Shown one piece after another: positions 28,301-37,370 of a DNA stretch of 64,000 bases. The position numbers and the translations under genes are program-made. Source of the DNA: Filobacillus milosensis (lineage in GTDB: Bacteria > Bacillota > Bacilli > Bacillales > Alkalibacillaceae); NCBI RefSeq assembly GCF_004402015.1, contig NZ_SOPW01000003.1, forward strand, positions 186,001 to 250,000, written 5' to 3'. The notes beneath the pieces are model-generated. The model was not told the origin of the DNA, ran no database searches, and saw only the letters and a program-made list of their open reading frames with translations. Within the stretch, counting starts at the first letter, position 1. Every line of letters begins with the position of its first letter.

Positions 28301-28931
28301 CTATATGAAAGATCGTATCTATATTCAACTTAACGATTTAATGAAGGAAACCATTAACCCAGCAACAATTAATTTAAATGGCAAAAAAGGCCGTGAACAA
28401 TTACAGGTTGCCATTAAAAAGCTGTTAGCATTATTAAATCAACGATTATCAAATGAGTTTAATGCAACTCATATTTTGTTGGACCAAAGATTGACGTACT
28501 CAGTTAAGGATTGGCTAAGTCAAGTTAATAATTATATAACGAAACAAACTCATCTCTCTATGTTATATAATGATGTTGATTCGTATCATGAATTAGAAGA
28601 AGATAATGATCAGGTATTACTAAATAGTAAAGAAGTTGACGTATTATCCCAGCTATATAAAAATAAGAAAGAATTCTTTGAAGAACAAAAAGTTAAAGAT
28701 TTGTATGAAGAATTACACAGCAAAACCCAAGACTCAATTAGCGCAAGAATAAATAGCATGGCTCAGCAATTACAAATTCATTATGAGAGCGAGTTTAATA
28801 GAGTTAGTACACAATTAATTGATGACTATTTGGTTGAATCTAACGAAATAATCAATCAAAAGCAAGCGATTTATAAAGAACCAAGCATTCTTAATGAATT
28901 TAAAGAATTAAATCAAATGATTAATAGTTAG
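25389..28931 (+). CDS. dynA: DynA, fused-dimer bacterial dynamin-like GTPase
   Basis: An 1180-residue membrane-remodelling GTPase, the size of B. subtilis DynA (YpbR). It is two dynamin units fused head to tail. The first GTPase has P-loop GHFSAGKSTLIN (near residue 50), switch DTPGID and NQVDKH. The second has GAFSAGKSSFAN (near residue 618), DTPGADS and NASDLAKDE. Helical bundle regions follow each. DynA guards membranes against pores and phage. It overlaps the GGDEF gene by 4 bases. Confidence 0.96.
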   Translation: MITTESKATTFNFDFLIKEFNNSEEQLDHKLMQLYDKWKEERFTIGFTGHFSAGKSTLINALIKEELLPSSPIPTSANIVEVRYGEEETIFDLNDGRQAIEHEINLEHVNELAKNGEEVRSITVTKPIELLKNSVALMDTPGIDSSDDEEFKRTLANIHLIDYFVYVMDYNHVQSEVNFKFLRELQNNNIPFIIVVNQVDKHNENELLFDSFKKSLKDSCHSWTIEPKAVYYTSLINQNHPLNQLNDLEHFIQGQISNSKTLIENKMKLELDHLIEQWTQEKFTLNNYDYSELNDLRESNKRLIDEINTIKSDQELFLQNTTKELNKVLNNAYIMTFEARELAKSYLESLQPKFRVGKLFTQKKTEEERERRLEAFLSIIQERVKTEMVWHVRHLLTNQVKEFKLEENELINDLQQFTVKVTPQDLYQSVNLSAEVNGNSVLNYTNQLQKQLAQKVKQSVAPIINQMDDSVKSYYLSIINDLENQLMEIQNEIDQFNEVVNVEEKTEQYYQWLAEQTFENPSSNELIKKEYQEFNKNEAVHVQDLLVKSEDIQTRQDIQDASKKSVIDIDELVKHSEEILSYIKSIKPLQPFYQSLNRQLSKVNQSEMTIALFGAFSAGKSSFANAWVGGNVLPSSPNPTTAAINKICPVTQENAHEDVLVFYKTEDQMVDQLSRILSPFTSQSFTQLDDLIRFVRKNLERLTNQLSKTESSFVEAFIYGVEKSRNSLGKQVKITTNDFSKYVTVESISCFIEEIEVYYDCELTRQGVTLVDTPGADSIHARHTNTSFHYVKHSDAIIYVNYYNHAFSRADREFLIQLGRVKEAFALDKMFFILNASDLAKDEKELLLVKNYLNDQLMQYGIKKPSIYPLSSKQIMDGEESKEANRFFERFEQFIHSDSKELIASKLKDEQLRLKKFVGTTIEEAEQSTYLQNASINNMNSELDQFKHWVKEYDQNIFIKNINQEIDELTHYMKDRIYIQLNDLMKETINPATINLNGKKGREQLQVAIKKLLALLNQRLSNEFNATHILLDQRLTYSVKDWLSQVNNYITKQTHLSMLYNDVDSYHELEEDNDQVLLNSKEVDVLSQLYKNKKEFFEEQKVKDLYEELHSKTQDSISARINSMAQQLQIHYESEFNRVSTQLIDDYLVESNEIINQKQAIYKEPSILNEFKELNQMINS

Positions 28932-28998
28932 AATATTCGACAAACACCATGACTTCACATATAATTAACAGATAAGTTTATGAATTTAGGGGGATATT

Positions 28999-30981
28999 AT
29001 GGTGAATAAAAGACTAATAAAAGCAGATGATATATTTCAGATAGATTCGGTATCTGATCCACGTGTTTCTCCAAATAATAATGAAGCAGTGTTTGTCAAA
29101 ACGCATCTTGATCAAAAAGACAACAAATATGTATCTAATCTTTATCATTATGATTTTTCAACTAAAAAGGTTACACAATGGACACATGGGAAGGACCGAG
29201 TGTCCCAGCCTAGGTGGTCCAGTGATGGCCAATCAATATTATTTTTATCTAATAGAAATGATAAAAATCAAGCATACATTCTTCCTAGACAGGGTGGAGA
29301 AGCTAAACAGATTACTGACGAAGAAGAGGGCATAACTAGTGCTTATTTTTCACCTGATAATAATCTAGTAACCTATCAAGTAAGTGTTCCATTAGAGGAA
29401 GAAGATAAAGAAGGAAATGGATCAAAAGACGAGAAAGAAGACCTTCCGAAACCTACTATTATTAATCGAATGAAATATAAGGCCGATGGTGCTGGTCTAT
29501 TAAAAGAGAAGTATCAACAAATAAAATTATTAGACTTAGATTCGGAAGATGTAAAAATAATTAAAAGCGGAAAACAAAATTTCTATTTCCAAAGTTGGAT
29601 TAATGAAGATACATTTGTTTATTCGACTGATGAAGATTTAGATCAGGACTTTAATTTTAACCATAATGTTTACATCCACCAGTTGAATAGTGATGAAGAC
29701 CGCGAAATTCATACTAAAGAAGGCTATGCATCGAGCTTTACTCTATCTCCAAATGGAGAACAGTTACTATTCATTCATATGGGAAGTGAGTATAAAAACG
29801 CTACTCATACCGAGCTTTATCATTATGATTTAAATACAAATGTAGCTACTTGTTTAACTGAAGGAATCGATGCACCAGTTGGAGATTACATTGTAGCTGA
29901 TTCCCAACAACAGGCCGTTTTACAAGGGGCAGTCTGGGCATCTGATAATGATTTTTACTTCCCGGTATCTGATCAAGGTAACGTAAATCTATATTATGGC
30001 AACGTTGATGGCGCTTTATATCCAGCATTAAATGAAGACTTACATGTTTATGGCTTTGATTTAATACCAAATAAACAACATGCATTATTGACTATTAGTA
30101 CACCAACCAATCCTAGTGAACTATATAATTTAGATTTAACTTCAGGTAATTTAAATCAATTAACCGAATTTCATAAAGAATTTTTGAGTGAAGCTGAAGT
30201 TGTAAAACCAGAATCAATCTCTTATAAGAGTAAAGATGATTGGATGGTTAATGGATGGTTTATGAAACCTGCCCAATATGAAGAAGGTAAAAAATATCCA
30301 TTAATAGTAAATATTCATGGTGGACCTCATGCCTTTTATGGAAACTCATTCTTCCATGAAATGCAGTTTTTCGCTGCTAATGGATATGCTGTTCTATATG
30401 TTAATCCACGTGGAAGCCATAGCTATGGACAAGAATTTGTTGACGCCGTAAGAGGTGACTATGGTAATGGAGATTATCAGGATATTATGAATGGCGTTGA
30501 TTATATTTTAAGTGAGAATAGCTGGATTGATAAGGAACGATTATGTGTTACTGGTGGAAGTTATGGTGGATTCATGACTAACTGGATTGTTGGTCATACG
30601 AATCGTTTCAAAGCAGCGGTTACACAACGTAGCATTTCAAATTGGGTGAGCTTTAGAGGGGTTAGTGATATTGGTTATTACTTTAATGAATGGCAAATCA
30701 AAGCTGACTTAAATGATTTGGAAAAACTTTGGAAGCATTCACCTATAGCATATGTAGACAATATTAAAACACCGCTGAAAATCATTCATAACGAACGTGA
30801 TTTTCGTTGTCCAGTTGAACAAGCTGAACAATTATATATCGCATTAAAATATCAAAAGAAAGAAACTGAATTTGTACGCTTCCCTGAATCAGATCATAAC
30901 CTATCAAGGACAGGTAAGCCTAACTTAAGAATCGAACGATTAAATCATATTGTTGATTGGTTCAACCATTATATAAAATAA
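28999..30981 (+). CDS. S9-family prolyl-oligopeptidase-like serine peptidase
   Basis: A 660-residue cytosolic peptidase. The N-terminal beta-propeller (about 1-400) has repeated SPD/WSSDG phrases. The C-terminal alpha/beta hydrolase has nucleophile GGSYGGFMTNW, the HGGPHAFYG oxyanion region, the acid in NERDFRCP and the base in SDHNLSR. It is probably an acylaminoacyl- or oligopeptidase. ATG 28999 behind AGGGGGA. Confidence 0.93.
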   Translation: MVNKRLIKADDIFQIDSVSDPRVSPNNNEAVFVKTHLDQKDNKYVSNLYHYDFSTKKVTQWTHGKDRVSQPRWSSDGQSILFLSNRNDKNQAYILPRQGGEAKQITDEEEGITSAYFSPDNNLVTYQVSVPLEEEDKEGNGSKDEKEDLPKPTIINRMKYKADGAGLLKEKYQQIKLLDLDSEDVKIIKSGKQNFYFQSWINEDTFVYSTDEDLDQDFNFNHNVYIHQLNSDEDREIHTKEGYASSFTLSPNGEQLLFIHMGSEYKNATHTELYHYDLNTNVATCLTEGIDAPVGDYIVADSQQQAVLQGAVWASDNDFYFPVSDQGNVNLYYGNVDGALYPALNEDLHVYGFDLIPNKQHALLTISTPTNPSELYNLDLTSGNLNQLTEFHKEFLSEAEVVKPESISYKSKDDWMVNGWFMKPAQYEEGKKYPLIVNIHGGPHAFYGNSFFHEMQFFAANGYAVLYVNPRGSHSYGQEFVDAVRGDYGNGDYQDIMNGVDYILSENSWIDKERLCVTGGSYGGFMTNWIVGHTNRFKAAVTQRSISNWVSFRGVSDIGYYFNEWQIKADLNDLEKLWKHSPIAYVDNIKTPLKIIHNERDFRCPVEQAEQLYIALKYQKKETEFVRFPESDHNLSRTGKPNLRIERLNHIVDWFNHYIK

Positions 30982-30983
30982 AC

Positions 30984-31014
30984 AAAAGCCAAGATCATCA
31001 CGATCTTGGCTTTA
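30984..31014. terminator. Bidirectional terminator
   Basis: AAAGCCAAGATC pairs with GATCTTGGCTTT with T-rich flanks on both sides. It ends the S9 peptidase gene and the convergent msrA. Confidence 0.92.
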
Positions 31015-31021
31015 TTTAGTC

Positions 31022-31549
31022 TTATTTCCAATATTTACTTATAAATTCATCCCGGCCTGATTGTTCACGATCCTGTTGATATTCAATAGGATTCTTTTTA
31101 TAAAAGTCTTGATGATATTCTTCTGCCGGGTAGAATTCCATTGCTTTTAAAATTTTTGTAACAATAGGTTTTGAAAATTTATTACTTTGCTCTAGTGCTT
31201 TTTTAGATTGCTCTGCTAGTTGTTTTTGTTCTTCATTATGATAGAAGATAGCTGTACGATATTGCGGACCACGATCATGGAATTGACCATCAGGGTCTGT
31301 CGGGTCAATCTGTAGCCAATATAAATCTAATATGGTTTGATAAGATACGATTTCAGGGTCGTATGTAATTTGTACAGCTTCATAATGTCCAGTTTCTCCT
31401 GCTTTTATTTCCTCGTAATTAGGTTTTGGTACGTTACCGCCAGTGTACCCAGATATTATAGATTTAACACCATCCCATTGATCGAACGGTTTAACCATAC
31501 ACCAGAAGCATCCTCCAGCAAAAGTCGCAAGTTCAAATTGCTCTGTCAA
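31022..31549 (-). CDS. msrA: Peptide methionine sulfoxide reductase MsrA
   Basis: Reduces methionine-S-sulfoxide. It has 175 residues, with catalytic [13 protein letters not shown] at residues 11-23 and the family motifs GHYEAVQITYDP and FYPAEEYHQDFY. The C-terminal part (EYQQDREQSGR) has no recycling Cys. It is the second MsrA domain in the window. ATG 31549 lies just after GAGGTGA on the minus strand. Confidence 0.95.
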   Translation of the reverse strand: MTEQFELATFAGGCFWCMVKPFDQWDGVKSIISGYTGGNVPKPNYEEIKAGETGHYEAVQITYDPEIVSYQTILDLYWLQIDPTDPDGQFHDRGPQYRTAIFYHNEEQKQLAEQSKKALEQSNKFSKPIVTKILKAMEFYPAEEYHQDFYKKNPIEYQQDREQSGRDEFISKYWK

Positions 31550-31611
31550 TCACTTCACCTCCATTTAATTATGATAAGTATTATAACAATCCACATATAC
31601 ATAAGAAAATT

Positions 31612-31637
31612 AAAAAGCCTTGGGTGTCCAGGCTTTT
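31612..31637 (-). terminator. Terminator of the small membrane-protein gene
   Basis: On the minus strand AAAAGCCT pairs with AGGCTTTTT, followed by AATTTT. Confidence 0.8.
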
Positions 31638-31648
31638 AGTAGAAGTAA

Positions 31649-31795
31649 TTAGAGCTTTCGTTTACCGGTTATTAATTGATAGATAAATATAATACCAGCA
31701 ACAATTAATAGTAAGTGAATTAATCCACCAGCAATATCTAGTAACAATCCTATTAACCACATGACTAAAATGATTGAAAGAATAGTCCAGAGCAT
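31649..31795 (-). CDS. Lmo0937-like small membrane protein
   Basis: A 48-residue protein with two hydrophobic helices (TILSIILVMWLIGLLLDI and IHLLLIVAGIIFIYQLI) and a basic tail. The opening MLWTIL and the central GGLIHLLL match the lmo0937/DUF5670 family. Ribosome site AGGGAGTG precedes ATG 31795. The role is unknown; relatives are often stress-induced. Confidence 0.82.
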   Translation of the reverse strand: MLWTILSIILVMWLIGLLLDIAGGLIHLLLIVAGIIFIYQLITGKRKL

Positions 31796-31912
31796 TCTTT
31801 TACACTCCCTAGTTTAAGGTGTAATTATTATTCCCAAGCGGTTTATAATTTAAACGAATTTTGCAAATTTTTGATATAATAAAGAATAGAATTTAAGGGA
31901 GGAGTAATAAGA

Positions 31913-32245
31913 ATGAGTTTAGAAGGAAAGTTAAAAGCTTTAGGACAAAAGATGAATGAAGACTCATCTCATTATAAAGGTTTTCATGCCGATTTTTCTT
32001 TTGAAATTAAAGATAAGGAAGAAAATTGGAGTGTAAATTTTAAAGGAGACCAGGTAGAATTAAAAAATGATTTACTGAATGAACCTACTTGTTTATTAAA
32101 AATGAATGAAGAAAATTTTCTGAAATTATTGGATGGTAGTCTTAATGCAACAACTGCTTTTATGATGGGGAAAATCAAAGCTGATGGGGAACTGACTAAA
32201 GCATTAAAACTTCAAAAAATATTAAACGAGTATCAAGATAATTAA
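31913..32245 (+). CDS. SCP2 sterol-carrier-domain protein
   Basis: A 110-residue single-domain protein resembling the SCP2 fold, which makes a lipid-binding pocket. The family-like strand NWSVNFKGDQVELKN is followed by the helix-rich NEENFLKLLDGSLNATTAFMMGKIKADGE. No membrane segment. ATG 31913 behind GGGAGGAG. Ligand unknown. It precedes a PBP gene by 38 bases. Confidence 0.85.
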   Translation: MSLEGKLKALGQKMNEDSSHYKGFHADFSFEIKDKEENWSVNFKGDQVELKNDLLNEPTCLLKMNEENFLKLLDGSLNATTAFMMGKIKADGELTKALKLQKILNEYQDN

Positions 32246-32283
32246 AGATTTATGCTACATAAGGAAAGATTCGAGGTGATTCG

Positions 32284-34338
32284 TTGAAGAAAATTTTTAT
32301 TTGTATGTTAGCTACCTTATTGATTGTCGCTTGTACAGAAAAAGAAGATGAAAAACCGGAATATACTAACCCAAATGATTATGTTAAAGAGTATGTTCAA
32401 TTGTGGAATGAACAAAATTTTGAGCGTATGTATAGTGATTATTTAAGTGATTATGTAAAACAGAATTTCAGTCATGAAGATTATGTTGAAAGGTATAATC
32501 ATTTATATGATGTATTAGAAGTGGAGAACTTATCAATCAATATCATAGAATCAAAAGACTTTACAGAAGAAGAATTGAAAACACTACAAAAACATGAAAT
32601 CCCAATCTCTATTTCATACGATACATTAGCAGGAAGCGTAGCTTATAAAAAGACAATTCAATTAAATAAATTAATAAATGAAGAACAAATGGAAGAGGGA
32701 GAAATACAATTAGATCCCAGGAGCCCATGGTTGATAGAGTGGGATCCTTCTTTCATATTACCTAATTTAGAACCCGGAGACGAAGTTAGGTTAACAACAT
32801 TACCTACTAAAAGAGGGGAAATTGTTGATCGAAATGGTGAGTTATTAGCAACTCAAGGAGAAGTTTATGAAATTGGGGTCGTACTAGAGCGTTTTAATGA
32901 ACAGGCCTCGCTTTCAAAATTAGCGAAGAGCTTAAATATATCTGAGGAATATATAAAGAATCAATATGAACAAAGCTGGGTTCAACCACAACATTTTGTG
33001 CCTCTTAAAAAGTTTAGTTTAAAAGATCAAGATATAGTATCTCAAGCTGTTGCGATCGAAGGGGTAACGTCAAGGGTTACAGTTGATCGTATTTATCCAT
33101 ATGGAGAAGTTGCTGCGCATTTGATTGGGTACATTGGTAAGATTACTTCTGAAGAATTAGAGGAACTTAAAAGTAGAGGCTATTCTGCTCAGGACCGCTT
33201 AGGTAAGCGGGGGTTAGAAGAATTATATGAAAATAAACTAAGAGGTCAAAAAGGTCGTGAAATTTTTATCGAAAAGAAAGACCAATCAACATACACGGTA
33301 GCTAAAGTTAGCCCTATACCAGGAGAGAATATTGAGCTTTCTGTCGATATAAAAGTACAAGAAAAATTATATAACTTACTTAAAGAAGATAAAGGTACAG
33401 CTAGCATTATTAATCCATCAACCGGTGAATTAATAAGCCAAGTCAGCTTCCCGGCATTCGACCCTAATAAATTTATATTAGGGCAATCCCAAGAAGAATA
33501 TTCAGCATTAGTTAAGGATGAATCACAACCTATGATTAATCGATTTGCAACGACCTATTCACCTGGGTCCACTATGAAAGTTTTATCTACGATTATAGGT
33601 TTAAATAATAATCAGTTAGAACCAAATAAGACTCATACTATCAAAGGTAAGAAGTGGCAGAATGATGGTTCATGGGGTGATTATTATGTCACTAGGCTTT
33701 ATGATCAAGATACAGAAGTGGATTTAGAAAGTGCTTATAAATACTCTGACAATATTTACTTTGCCAAACTAGGTACAAGCATTGGACAACAAGCTTTTGA
33801 AAAAGGCTTACAAAAATTAGGGTTTGGAGAATCTATACCTTTTGAATACCCTGTATTAACCTCACAAATATCGAACAGCGGAAAGTTAGACCGTGAAGTT
33901 TTACTTGCTGATACTGCTTATGGCCAAGGCCAATTATTAGTAAACATCGTTCATCTAACGTCAATCTACGGAGGTATTGTGAATAATGGTGATGTTATGA
34001 CACCAACACTTTTGAGTAACGACAATCAATCAGTTTGGTTGTCAGACATAGTTAATGATGACCAAGCTCAACTTATTCAAAACTTATTAAGGAAAGTTGT
34101 GTCAGAAGGCACTGCACAAGACATAAATATCAATAACAAACAAATTGCAGGTAAAACTGGAACTGCTGAATTGAAATCAAGCCATGAAGTAGAAGATGGA
34201 GTTGAGAATGGAATATTTGTTTCATATGATCAAAACAACCCTGACCAAATCATTGGTGTAATTATTGAAGGAGTAGAAGATTCAGGTGGAAGCAGCTATG
34301 TTGTAAATAAAGTAGAACAGTTTTACGAGAGTAATTAA
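32284..34338 (+). CDS. pbpC: Class B penicillin-binding protein with MecA_N-type domain (PBP3/PbpC-like lipoprotein)
   Basis: A transpeptidase of 684 residues. The lipoprotein signal ends in LLIVACTE. Then comes an NTF2-like MecA_N domain (about 28-150), a PBP-dimer domain (LPTKRGEIVDRNGELLA and the following region) and the transpeptidase with STMK, SDN and KTGT motifs. The domain order is that of B. subtilis PbpC and staphylococcal PBP2a, the latter a low-affinity beta-lactam target. Starts at TTG 32284 behind GAGGTGA. Resistance cannot be inferred from sequence alone. Confidence 0.93.
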   Translation: MKKIFICMLATLLIVACTEKEDEKPEYTNPNDYVKEYVQLWNEQNFERMYSDYLSDYVKQNFSHEDYVERYNHLYDVLEVENLSINIIESKDFTEEELKTLQKHEIPISISYDTLAGSVAYKKTIQLNKLINEEQMEEGEIQLDPRSPWLIEWDPSFILPNLEPGDEVRLTTLPTKRGEIVDRNGELLATQGEVYEIGVVLERFNEQASLSKLAKSLNISEEYIKNQYEQSWVQPQHFVPLKKFSLKDQDIVSQAVAIEGVTSRVTVDRIYPYGEVAAHLIGYIGKITSEELEELKSRGYSAQDRLGKRGLEELYENKLRGQKGREIFIEKKDQSTYTVAKVSPIPGENIELSVDIKVQEKLYNLLKEDKGTASIINPSTGELISQVSFPAFDPNKFILGQSQEEYSALVKDESQPMINRFATTYSPGSTMKVLSTIIGLNNNQLEPNKTHTIKGKKWQNDGSWGDYYVTRLYDQDTEVDLESAYKYSDNIYFAKLGTSIGQQAFEKGLQKLGFGESIPFEYPVLTSQISNSGKLDREVLLADTAYGQGQLLVNIVHLTSIYGGIVNNGDVMTPTLLSNDNQSVWLSDIVNDDQAQLIQNLLRKVVSEGTAQDININNKQIAGKTGTAELKSSHEVEDGVENGIFVSYDQNNPDQIIGVIIEGVEDSGGSSYVVNKVEQFYESN

Positions 34339-34366
34339 CTATAATTATATTATGTAAACTTAAGTG

Positions 34367-34394
34367 AAGGCGCTACGATTGTAGCGTCTTTTCT
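34367..34394 (+). terminator. Terminator after the PBP gene
   Basis: AAGGCGCTAC pairs with GTAGCGTCTT around GATT, followed by TTCTT. Confidence 0.85.
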
Positions 34395-34457
34395 TGTGGA
34401 ATATCCAGTGGAAGATGGAGGAAGATTATACTTAAACGAATGAGAAGGGGGTTGAAA

Positions 34458-35915
34458 ATGAAATATAATAAACCAGTAATTTTACTTAATATTGATAGCC
34501 TCATGACTGAACCTTTACTTTTGGCTATTAAAAAGAATAAAGCTCCAGCTATAAAATTTTTAATGAATCATGGAACATTCATTCCCAACATGGTTAGCTC
34601 ATTTCCTACAATGTCAGTAACTATTGATAGTAGCTTATTAACAGGAACATATCCAGATCAACATAAGATACCTGGGTTGAATTGGTTTAATGGTAATAAA
34701 AAACAAAAAATAAATTATGGAACTGGTTTTCGTGAAACAATTGGAATTGGATTTAGTGACTCTGTCATCAACATGTTCGATCGATTAAATAATGAAGATC
34801 TGAGTAAGGGTGTTACAACCATCTTTGAAGACTTAGCAAAATATCAAATAACATCCAGCTCAATAAATTCTTTTGTTTATAGAGGAAATAATATAAAAAA
34901 TTTAATCGTACCTAAATTTATTCAAACCATCACTAATGTAGATGAAACCATAACGACTCAATCACCTGAACTATTTTCATTAGGTGCTTTTGCAAGTGTG
35001 AGGAATAATAGTTTCGCTCCATTTTTAATCGGCGGAAATCGAAAGTATGCAGGTAGAGAATTAAGGTATTTAATAAAAAACCAATTGATACCCGGATTTA
35101 CGTTTTGCATTTTTCAGGACATGGATATTCGAGTGCATGTAAAAGGGCCTTATGATATAAGCGGTATTTCAAAAATTGATAAAGAAATTCAAAAAACATT
35201 GAACTTATATGATAGTTGGGAGCAAGCTATTGAGCAAAATATTTGGATGGTTATTGGAGATAATGGTCAATCACCTACTGGTTGGAACCCCAAAAAAGTT
35301 CTCATTGATTTACGAAAGACGTATTCAAATTACAATATCCATAATATAAAACATAAAGTCGAAGCGCATAATGAACTATTAATTTCTGTTAACCAACGTA
35401 TGGCATACATTTATGCATTAAAGAAAGATTTAAGCTTATCAAGTGTGGCTGAAAAAGCTCAAAGTGATGATCGAATTGACGTAATTGCCTGGAAAGAAGG
35501 TAGTATTATTAATGTTATTTCGGGTAAGAAAGAGGGAAGGTTAAAGTTTAAGAAGAAGGGGCCTTATTATGATGAGTACAAACAGACATGGACATTAGAA
35601 GGGAATTATGAAATTCTAGACTTAAATATTAAAGGTCACAATATCAATTATAACGATTTCCCGGATGCTCTCGCTAGGATATATGGATCTCTCCATTCTC
35701 ATGAAGGAAGGTTCATAATTGTTAATGCGAAACCAGGTCATGAGTTTTTAGCTCAAAAAACACCATTTCATATTGGTGGTGCATGTCATGGATCACTTCA
35801 TAAGCAAGAATCATTAATTCCATTTATATGTACTGGAACAGATACTGAAGTTAATCCGTCACGAATCATCGACTTAAAAGAATTAATAATTAATCAACTG
35901 ATTAACAATAATTAA
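34458..35915 (+). CDS. Alkaline-phosphatase-superfamily protein (type I phosphodiesterase-like)
   Basis: A 485-residue metal-dependent phosphodiesterase/phosphatase-fold protein. The N-terminal LLNIDSL provides the first metal Asp, then FPTMSVTIDSSLLTGTYPDQH (Thr/Ser nucleophile and metal region), GDNGQSPTGW and late His-containing PFHIGGACHGSLHKQE. Substrate unknown. The ATG at 34440 lies upstream of the ribosome site AAGGGGG, so ATG 34458 is chosen. No signal peptide. Confidence 0.85.
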   Translation: MKYNKPVILLNIDSLMTEPLLLAIKKNKAPAIKFLMNHGTFIPNMVSSFPTMSVTIDSSLLTGTYPDQHKIPGLNWFNGNKKQKINYGTGFRETIGIGFSDSVINMFDRLNNEDLSKGVTTIFEDLAKYQITSSSINSFVYRGNNIKNLIVPKFIQTITNVDETITTQSPELFSLGAFASVRNNSFAPFLIGGNRKYAGRELRYLIKNQLIPGFTFCIFQDMDIRVHVKGPYDISGISKIDKEIQKTLNLYDSWEQAIEQNIWMVIGDNGQSPTGWNPKKVLIDLRKTYSNYNIHNIKHKVEAHNELLISVNQRMAYIYALKKDLSLSSVAEKAQSDDRIDVIAWKEGSIINVISGKKEGRLKFKKKGPYYDEYKQTWTLEGNYEILDLNIKGHNINYNDFPDALARIYGSLHSHEGRFIIVNAKPGHEFLAQKTPFHIGGACHGSLHKQESLIPFICTGTDTEVNPSRIIDLKELIINQLINNN

Positions 35916-36059
35916 AAGCTTTATAAATAACACCATAGTTATAAGTGGTGAGGTACAACTTCATATCAAATAAAGAATTATTTCTTCTTGAAAGGACAAA
36001 ATATAAACACTATTTTCGATGGACTTTAACTTTAAACATAAATTGTTATGGAGGTAATT

Positions 36060-36272
36060 ATGACTAAAGAAAATAAACATAAGCTAAATAAAAAAGAACA
36101 GAAACCAAACAGATATGATGAAATTCCTGATAATAAGGTAGAGGAAGCTAATCAGGAATTAAATGAAAAGTTTTATTCCAATGGTGAAAGGAATGATTCT
36201 ACTCCAACATCCTACTTATATAATAATACGGCTGCTGTAAATGTAACAGAGGATAAAGATGCTGAACGTTAA
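36060..36272 (+). CDS. Small polar protein of unknown function
   Basis: A 70-residue very hydrophilic protein, rich in Lys, Asn and Glu, without hydrophobic core or Cys (for example KENKHKLNKKEQKPNRYDE). It has a perfect ribosome site (TGGAGG) 5 bases before ATG 36060 and its own terminator. The composition is like small spore proteins, but no family is recognised. Confidence 0.7.
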   Translation: MTKENKHKLNKKEQKPNRYDEIPDNKVEEANQELNEKFYSNGERNDSTPTSYLYNNTAAVNVTEDKDAER

Positions 36273-36301
36273 AAGGTCTTAGAAATTGTCTAAGACCTTT
36301 A
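36271..36301. terminator. Terminator after the small polar gene
   Basis: AAAGGTCTTAG pairs with CTAAGACCTTT around an 7-8-nt loop. Confidence 0.85.
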
Positions 36302-36347
36302 TGTATGTAATCTTTATATACTATCCGAAGTTTTGTATCACCAATTA

Positions 36348-37283
36348 TTACATGTTATAACCTAACTCATTTAAGACTTCAATCATCAAATCAGGGCGGT
36401 CGGTTACAATACCGTCTGCTCCTTTTTGGATGAGTGCTTTCATCGTTTCTTTATCATTGATCGTCCAATAATGAATTTGTAATCCCATTCGTTCTGCACC
36501 TTCTAAAATATCTGTTGTAGTTAAGTCATAACCGCTAGCTTCTAAAGGTAGTTGCATTGAATCCACTGAAGGTTTATATAAATTTTTCATTAGAAATTTA
36601 TGCGTAATAACGAACTTACGGACTTCTTGTTCACCTGCTGAAACAGCAACATCTTTACTTGCATAATTTTTAAACCTTTCAATGATATTATGATCAAAAG
36701 AAGCTACTGTTACTTGGTGTTTTTTATCATTTTTCTCAATTAAATTTGCAAGTCTTTGAGATATTTCATCTATTCGTTGTGGCGGATTTGTATCTTTGAT
36801 CTCTATTAAAAATCTACTGTCTGGAAATTCTTTAAATAATTCCTCTACAGTAACTAGTTGTATACCTTTTCCTCGATGGAGATAGTTACCTTTTTCATCT
36901 TCAAAATAATAACCCGCATCCAGTTCTTTTAATTCTTTTAATGTTAAATCACTAACCGCTCCTGAACCATCTGTTGTGCGGTCTACCGTAGAATCATGAA
37001 TAGCAACTAGGTAACCATCTTTTGAAATATGTATATCTGTTTCCAATACATCAACACCCATGTTATAAGCGTTTTTAAATGCTTCTAAAGTACTTGAAGG
37101 GGCGAGATGTTCACCGCCTTGATGGGCTATAACTAAAGGTCGATCTTGCTGATAAAACGGCTTTACGTCAATTGAATGAAAAGGTATTAAGTTAAGTAAT
37201 ATATAAATACCGCCTAACAACCCTAATGTTATATATGCTCTTTTAATCAGCTTCTCTTTACTTATATTTTTTCTCTTTTTCAA
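36348..37283 (-). CDS. Glycerophosphodiester phosphodiesterase, membrane-anchored
   Basis: Hydrolyses glycerophosphodiesters to glycerol 3-phosphate and alcohol. It has 311 residues: one N-terminal membrane anchor (about 12-30) then a TIM-barrel GDPD domain with IAHQGGEHLAPSSTLEAF, the metal-binding ETDIHISKDGYLVAIHDSTVDRT region (split here for length), and FLIEIKD. The C-terminal GADGIVTDRPDL is diagnostic. The active face is probably extracytoplasmic. Confidence 0.94.
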   Translation of the reverse strand: MKKRKNISKEKLIKRAYITLGLLGGIYILLNLIPFHSIDVKPFYQQDRPLVIAHQGGEHLAPSSTLEAFKNAYNMGVDVLETDIHISKDGYLVAIHDSTVDRTTDGSGAVSDLTLKELKELDAGYYFEDEKGNYLHRGKGIQLVTVEELFKEFPDSRFLIEIKDTNPPQRIDEISQRLANLIEKNDKKHQVTVASFDHNIIERFKNYASKDVAVSAGEQEVRKFVITHKFLMKNLYKPSVDSMQLPLEASGYDLTTTDILEGAERMGLQIHYWTINDKETMKALIQKGADGIVTDRPDLMIEVLNELGYNM

Positions 37284-37370
37284 TTTGAATCCCCCTAATT
37301 GTAGCTTTAATCATTATATCAAAATAGATGCTATAATAGGGGCTATCTAATTAAATAGGAGGGTTCGGTC